From Bacteroidaceae bacterium (GTDB lineage Bacteria; Bacteroidota; Bacteroidia; Bacteroidales; Bacteroidaceae): 11,038 nt of DNA. Under the pieces are notes generated by a model. That model was not told the origin of the DNA. It worked only from the letters and a program-made list of their open reading frames with translations, and searched no databases. Location of the stretch: assembly GCA_017558165.1 (NCBI GenBank), contig JAFYWE010000061.1:1-11038 (forward strand). Direction: 5' to 3'. Below are positions 7,447-11,038 of the stretch, piece after piece. Each line of letters opens with the position of its first letter. The first letter of the stretch is position 1. Made by a program: the position numbers and the translations under genes.

Positions 7447-9300
7447 ATGCAAGACATCATACATCTTTTACCCGATTCGGTGGCTAACCAGATAGCTGCA
7501 GGTGAGGTTGTGCAGCGACCGGCGTCTGTTGTGAAGGAGCTTATGGAGAATGCTGTCGATGCCGGTGCTACAAAAGTCCAGGTTGTCGTCAGTGACGGTG
7601 GACGTACTCTCATTCAGGTCATTGATAATGGAAAGGGAATGTCCGAGACGGATGCCCGTCTGGCATTTGAACGTCATGCAACGTCAAAGATAAAGAACGC
7701 CGAGGACCTGTTCGCCCTCTCTACAATGGGATTCAGGGGTGAGGCCCTTGCTTCAATAGTGGCTGTTGCGCAAGTCGAGCTTGTTACCCGCAGAGCCGGT
7801 GACGAGTTGGGTACGCAAATTGTAATGTCTGGTTCCCAACTTGAATTGCAGGAGCCTGTAGCGGCGCCGGCCGGGAGCAATTTTAAGGTCAAGAACCTCT
7901 TTTTCAATATCCCTGCGCGTCGCAAGTTTCTTAAGTCCGTACAGACAGAACTGAACAATATCGTGACGGAATTCGAGCGCGTGGCGCTTGTTTACAACGA
8001 TGTTGAGTTCTCTCTCTCCCATAATGGCAGTGAGATGATTTCATTGCCACCGTCTTCATTCCGTCAGAGAATCGTCAATCTGTTCGGAAAGAGGATCAAT
8101 TCACAGCTCATAGAGGTTGGGGTGAACAGCACGCTCATTGACGTGCGTGGCTTTGTGGGTGCTCCTGAGAGTGCACGCAAGAAGGGTGCGTTGCAGTTCT
8201 TTTTCGTGAATGGCCGTTATATGCGTCATCCATATTTTGCCAAGGCTGTACTCGAGGCATACGGTGATGTGATCCCTCAAGGCGAGCAGGTGCCGTTTTT
8301 CCTCTCGCTTGAAGTCGATCCTTCGCGTATTGACGTGAATATACATCCGACAAAGACTGAGATAAAGTTCGAGGACGAGGCGAGTCTTTGGAAAATCATC
8401 TGTGCTGCGGTCCGTGAGTCACTCGGACGTTTCAATGCGACTCCTAGCCTTGATTTTGATGATGATGAGATTCCTGATATCCCTGTTATGGATATCTCGG
8501 GCCCAGTAAGCGCTCCGGTGTCCGCTCCCAAGATATCATATAAGTCCGACTATAATCCTTTCAAGAACCGTGCGCCGGAATATCGTGGCGGTGACTCGTC
8601 ATGGGAGATGCTGTACGAAGGCGCAGTTTCAAATAAACCTGCCCTTGACCTCTCTCCTTTTGAGGATCTGCCAGACGAGGTGGTGATGCCGTCCTCTGTC
8701 TCGGAGCCTGTTGCCGAGGCTTTTGTGCAGGAGGAGTTTGTCCCGATGTCGCAATACAAGGGCCAATACATACTTATACCGGTAAAGTCGGGTATGATGT
8801 TTGTGCACCAGCGTAGGGCTCATATCAGGGTGTTGTATGAGAAGTTCAGGAGACAGCTACAGGATAGCAATGCGCCGGTACAAGGGCTCCTCTTCCCCGA
8901 GAGGGTGGAGCTCTCGGTGGGTGAGAGTGCTGTCCTGGAGTCTATAAGTCATGAGCTGCTCTCTTTGGGCTTTGACATTTCATCCCTTGGTGGTGGAACA
9001 TATGCCTTGCAGGGTGTTCCTGTAGGGCTTGAAGGTCTCTCCCCGGTCAAGTTGCTTGTTGATATCCTGCATAGTGCAATGGAGCAGACAGCCGAGGCCA
9101 AGGAGAAAATGTATGACCGCTTGGCAAATGTCATGGCAAAAGATGTGGCAATCATCTCCGGTCAGCTGTTGTCTGCAGATGAGATGAAAAGCCTGATTGA
9201 CGAGCTTTTCCGTACGCCTCTACCGTCCAGGACTCCTGATGGAAGAACCATTATACACATTGTGTCCGATAATGAAATTGAGCGCTTTTTTGCAAAGTAA
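7447..9300 (+). CDS. mutL: DNA mismatch repair protein MutL, apparently without endonuclease motifs
   Basis: MutL couples mismatch recognition by MutS to strand removal. The 617-residue protein has all GHKL ATPase motifs: IAAGEVVQRP (16-25), ELMENAVDAGAT with Glu31 and Asn35, DNGKGM (60-65), FERHATSK (74-81), GFRGEALASI (95-104), FVNGR (253-257) and DVNIHPTKTEIKF with Lys303. A proline/acid-rich linker runs about 335-425. The C-terminal dimerisation domain follows, but the metal-binding endonuclease motif DQHAxxExxxxE is replaced by HQRRAHIRVLYE (454-465). The AC(R/H) motif region reads MAKDVAIISG (563-572), and the CPHGRP motif region reads TPDGRTII (596-603), so the metal-ligand Asp, Glu, Cys and His residues are absent. 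This MutL therefore probably cannot nick DNA. ATG 7447 gives the canonical N-terminus. It is the last gene of the cluster, 10 bases after the small membrane protein; no clear terminator follows. Confidence 0.97.
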   Translation: MQDIIHLLPDSVANQIAAGEVVQRPASVVKELMENAVDAGATKVQVVVSDGGRTLIQVIDNGKGMSETDARLAFERHATSKIKNAEDLFALSTMGFRGEALASIVAVAQVELVTRRAGDELGTQIVMSGSQLELQEPVAAPAGSNFKVKNLFFNIPARRKFLKSVQTELNNIVTEFERVALVYNDVEFSLSHNGSEMISLPPSSFRQRIVNLFGKRINSQLIEVGVNSTLIDVRGFVGAPESARKKGALQFFFVNGRYMRHPYFAKAVLEAYGDVIPQGEQVPFFLSLEVDPSRIDVNIHPTKTEIKFEDEASLWKIICAAVRESLGRFNATPSLDFDDDEIPDIPVMDISGPVSAPVSAPKISYKSDYNPFKNRAPEYRGGDSSWEMLYEGAVSNKPALDLSPFEDLPDEVVMPSSVSEPVAEAFVQEEFVPMSQYKGQYILIPVKSGMMFVHQRRAHIRVLYEKFRRQLQDSNAPVQGLLFPERVELSVGESAVLESISHELLSLGFDISSLGGGTYALQGVPVGLEGLSPVKLLVDILHSAMEQTAEAKEKMYDRLANVMAKDVAIISGQLLSADEMKSLIDELFRTPLPSRTPDGRTIIHIVSDNEIERFFAK

Positions 9301-9385
9301 GATGTTGCTCTATATTATATTGTTAAATAGTGTTAATTGGATTTCTGTTTCTCTTTCAGGTTGGTGTGGCATTGTGAATTTTATG

Positions 9386-9393
9386 TAAATTTG
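9386..9393 (+). promoter_or_regulatory. Probable -7 box of the ompA promoter
   Basis: TAAATTTG fits the Bacteroides -7 consensus TAnnTTTG and lies in the 250-base non-coding gap (9301-9550) between mutL and the OmpA gene. No good -33 TTTG is present at the right distance; the nearest is GTTG at 9360-9363 with a 22-base spacer. If used, it gives an untranslated leader of about 150 bases. I see no open reading frame, clear hairpin or known riboswitch in the rest of the gap. Confidence 0.5.
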
Positions 9394-9550
9394 CGCAAGA
9401 ATGGATAATGTGATGTACTGTTTTTGCTCTGTCCTGCAGTGGAATGTGTGCGGGTAAACAAAAAGTTGGCAAATGTGTTGTATTGACGTTGTCCGTGACT
9501 GGCTTTTGAGGAATAAATAGTATTATATAAATAAACTAATCAGTTTAAGT

Positions 9551-10699
9551 ATGAAAAAATTCATGATTTCTTTGGCAGTAGCTGCTATTGCCATGTTCTC
9601 TACTGCTAACGCACAGGAGACAGTTAATGAGGTCGTAGTTCCAACCAAGAAGAACTCTGTAGCTACAAATAGCTTTGGCAGCAACTGGTTCCTCGGCGTT
9701 AACGGCGGTGTAAACCTCTATAATGGTGTTGTGACAAACGGTGAGAGCCCATTCGATCACCTCTCTCCAGCGCTCAACGTGTATGTTGGTAAGTGGCATA
9801 CTCCTGGTTTCGGTTGGAGAGTTGCTTATCAGGGTCTGAACATCAAGCCTTATGAGAATGTTGACCATACAATGTTCATGAACTTCCACTTCGATGCAAT
9901 GTTCAACCTCAGCAACTTGATCTGTGGTTACAATGAGGCACGTATCTGGAACTTCATTCCTTATGTAGGTGTTGGCTGGGGTGCACGTGAGGCTATGAAC
10001 CACGAGGATTTCGACGGCCTTACAGGTACTATTACTGCTAACTATGGTATCATCAATACTTTCCGCGTGTCTAAGCACTGGGCTATCAACCTTGAGTTGG
10101 CTGGTACATTCTTGCGTAACGGTTTCAGCGGCGTAGTAGGTTCAGAGGGTCAGGATATGATGTGGTCTGCAAACCTTGGCGTTGCATACAAGTTCAACAA
10201 GGTTGATTGGGAGCACTCAGTAGACGTTCCTGTACTCAGCGCAATGCACGCTGCGGCTCTTGCTGAGTTGATGTCTCAGTTGAACGATGCACAGGGCGAG
10301 AATAATAAGCTCAAGAACTCATACAAGGCTCTCAAGAACGACTATGACAAGTTGAATGCTGCTTACAATGAGTTGAAGAGCAAGCCAGCTGTTGATGTTA
10401 AGGAGTCAATCTTCTTTGCGTTCGGTTCTTCTAAGATCGCTTCAAAGAAGGAGCAGTTGAATATTGAGGCTTATGCTAAGGCTGCTGCTGAGGCTGGTGC
10501 AAAGTTGAGAGTAATCGGTTATACAGATACTATCGGTTCTGAGGAGTACAACAAGGGTCTTGCTGAGGCTCGTGCAAAGGCTGTAGCTAAGGTTATCGAG
10601 GCTGCTGGTGTTGAGGTAGAGGTTGTTGCCGTTGGCGAGTCTAGCGAGCACGCTACCAAGTACTTGAACCGTCGTGCTATCATCGAGGTTGTTAAGTAA
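9551..10699 (+). CDS. OmpA-family outer-membrane protein with C-terminal peptidoglycan-binding domain
   Basis: The 382-residue protein has a signal peptide (KKFMISLAVAAIAMF, cleavage after ANA at residue 21). An N-terminal beta-barrel region of about 45-220 is rich in alternating aromatic and polar strands and ends in WSANLGVAYKFNKVDW. A heptad-rich coiled coil spans about 235-279 (LAELMSQL, KLKNSYKALKNDYDKL). An OmpA/MotB domain (about 284-382) follows, starting IFFAFGSSKIASKK. Asp326 (GYTDTIGSEEYN) and Arg341 (LAEARAKAV) sit where the residues that grip diaminopimelate lie in known OmpA domains. It likely anchors the outer membrane to the cell wall and is a client of the SurA-type chaperones upstream. 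The longer leader, own terminator and repeated preferred codons (for example AAG, AAC, CTC, GGT) suggest a strongly expressed monocistronic gene. No Shine-Dalgarno site is present; the leader before ATG is A/T-rich. Confidence 0.95.
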   Translation: MKKFMISLAVAAIAMFSTANAQETVNEVVVPTKKNSVATNSFGSNWFLGVNGGVNLYNGVVTNGESPFDHLSPALNVYVGKWHTPGFGWRVAYQGLNIKPYENVDHTMFMNFHFDAMFNLSNLICGYNEARIWNFIPYVGVGWGAREAMNHEDFDGLTGTITANYGIINTFRVSKHWAINLELAGTFLRNGFSGVVGSEGQDMMWSANLGVAYKFNKVDWEHSVDVPVLSAMHAAALAELMSQLNDAQGENNKLKNSYKALKNDYDKLNAAYNELKSKPAVDVKESIFFAFGSSKIASKKEQLNIEAYAKAAAEAGAKLRVIGYTDTIGSEEYNKGLAEARAKAVAKVIEAAGVEVEVVAVGESSEHATKYLNRRAIIEVVK

Positions 10700-10702
10700 T
10701 AC

Positions 10703-10715
10703 ATACTTCAAGTAT
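10703..10715. repeat. Small palindrome between the ompA stop and the terminator
   Basis: ATACTTCAAGTAT is a perfect inverted repeat around a single central base, 3 bases after the stop codon and 5 bases before the terminator stem. It could form a weak 5-pair hairpin in the mRNA. Its A/T content makes the fold unstable, and a role is not shown. Confidence 0.4.
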
Positions 10716-10720
10716 ATTAT

Positions 10721-10757
10721 AAAATGGACAAGCCAATGGCTTGTCCATTTTTATTTT
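10721..10757 (+). terminator. Rho-independent terminator of the OmpA gene
   Basis: A perfect 14-base-pair stem (10721-10734 with 10738-10751, core TGGACAAGCC/GGCTTGTCCA) closes a 3-base AAT loop and runs into a T-rich tail that begins in the stem and continues to 10757. It lies 21 bases after the OmpA stop codon. This is the only convincing intrinsic terminator in the window, and it separates ompA from the tRNA unit. Confidence 0.93.
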
Positions 10758-10844
10758 GTCATGTATGCTATATGCTAGCGTGAAGTGCTACGCGTATGGT
10801 GTATGGTTGTCATGGGTTGCGGGTGTGTCCGGGGGCTTGTCATG
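10756..10844. repeat. Cluster of short direct repeats (TTGTCATG three times, TATGCTA twice)
   Basis: The non-coding stretch between the ompA terminator and the tRNA promoter holds TTGTCATG at 10756-10763, 10807-10814 and 10837-10844, all in the same direction, and a perfect tandem TATGCTA pair at 10764-10777 directly after the first copy. No gene is visible in 10758-10934. The repeats could be protein-binding sites or traces of slippage; the sequence alone does not say which. Confidence 0.6.
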
Positions 10845-10898
10845 CTCTTATATTGCTGTTACATGCTGATAGGTCTTGTTAGAAGGGTATTTGAGATG

Positions 10899-10912
10899 TT
10901 TTTTGCAAAAAA
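10899..10912. repeat. Perfect 14-base palindrome upstream of the tRNA promoter
   Basis: The palindrome is six T, then GC, then six A. It lies 22 bases before the -33 box in an A/T-rich region. It could be a bendable A-tract or upstream activating element for the tRNA promoter. As an RNA it would have no loop, so it is not a terminator. Confidence 0.4.
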
Positions 10913-10934
10913 TATGAATTTTTTCTTTGGAAAA

Positions 10935-10966
10935 TTTGGTAGTTAAAATAAAAAGATATACCTTTG
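10935..10966 (+). promoter_or_regulatory. Bacteroidetes-type promoter of the tRNA-Val gene
   Basis: A -33 box TTTG (10935-10938) and a -7 box TACCTTTG (10959-10966) are separated by 20 bases, an exact fit to the known Bacteroides consensus TTTG-N19-21-TAnnTTTG used by the primary sigma factor. The spacer and upstream DNA are A/T-rich. Transcription should begin a few bases past 10966, leaving a leader of about 20 bases before the mature tRNA, to be removed by RNase P. Confidence 0.85.
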
Positions 10967-10993
10967 CATCGCAATTGAGAAATGCAACCTATT

Positions 10994-11038
10994 GGACGTT
11001 TAGCTCAGCTGGTTTAGAGCATCTGCCTTACAAGCAGA
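10994..11038 (+). tRNA. tRNA-Val (anticodon UAC), 3' part beyond the window
   Basis: The acceptor 5' strand GGACGTT is at 10994-11000, then TA. The D arm GCTC...GAGC (11003-11006 with 11017-11020) encloses AGCTGGTTTA. The anticodon stem TCTGC (11022-11026) pairs fully with GCAGA (11034-11038) around the loop CTTACAA, placing the anticodon TAC at 11029-11031, which reads GUA and related valine codons. The variable loop, T arm and 3' acceptor strand lie past the right edge, so the acceptor pairing cannot be checked. A strong promoter ends 27 bases upstream; more tRNA genes may follow in the same transcript. Confidence 0.93.

Noticed and set aside
9197..9388. 63-codon + strand reading frame running past the mutL end
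   Set aside because: It overlaps conserved MutL C-terminal coding sequence in another frame and has no start context or recognisable product.
9545..10078. 177-codon reading frame on the - strand across the start of the OmpA gene
   Set aside because: It is antisense to a strongly biased OmpA gene, has no promoter or recognisable domain, and the opposite frame is certain.
1..11038. CRISPR arrays, insertion sequences, phage genes or a defence system
   Set aside because: No spaced repeat arrays, transposase, integrase or nuclease genes are visible. All genes are co-directional core functions with similar base use.

Overview
The window is a stretch of core chromosome from a member of the Bacteroidota, most likely order Bacteroidales and probably a Prevotella/Bacteroides-like organism. 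Four things point there. The protein sequences have the Bacteroidales flavour: the RecQ tail, an OmpA beginning QETVNEV after its signal peptide, and an OstA_2-type OstA. Start codons are mostly preceded by A/T-rich leaders rather than Shine-Dalgarno sites. The promoters fit the Bacteroidetes pattern TTTG-N19-21-TAnnTTTG. The gene order (recQ tail, guaB, three PPIase/SurA-type proteins, OstA-like, small membrane protein, mutL) is one I associate with this group from memory. Every gene lies on the + strand.

Layout. 1-243 is the 3' end of a gene that is probably recQ. 276-1757 is a complete, catalytically intact IMP dehydrogenase (guaB). 1775-5500 holds three exported proteins of the SurA/PpiC type: a periplasmic parvulin protein, a lipoprotein with no visible parvulin domain, and a SurA-like protein with two parvulin domains. 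5513-7135 is an OstA/LptA-like periplasmic protein. 7140-7436 is a 98-residue protein with one C-terminal membrane segment and no function I can name. 7447-9300 is mutL. These genes are tightly packed, with gaps of 4 to 43 bases or 1-base overlaps, and probably form one long transcript with possible internal promoters. 9301-9550 is a non-coding leader with a probable promoter. 9551-10699 is a large OmpA-family outer-membrane protein, followed by a very clear intrinsic terminator at 10721-10757. After about 200 non-coding bases, a consensus two-box promoter drives a tRNA-Val(UAC) that is cut by the right edge.

How the genes work together. The SurA/PpiC trio and the OstA-like protein form an outer-membrane biogenesis block: chaperones that escort outer-membrane proteins, plus a likely lipopolysaccharide-transport component. 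This recalls the lptD-surA neighbourhood of enterobacteria. guaB (GTP synthesis) and recQ/mutL (DNA repair) flank it without an obvious functional link. OmpA is a plausible client of the chaperones.

I see no mobile element, CRISPR array, phage gene or obviously new defence or biosynthetic system. The points most worth a second look are these: MutL has lost the residues expected for a nicking endonuclease; the middle chaperone-like lipoprotein lacks a catalytic domain; the small membrane protein before mutL is uncharacterised; a 17-base exact match links the ompA terminator hairpin to the guaB coding sequence; and a cluster of short direct repeats lies upstream of the tRNA.
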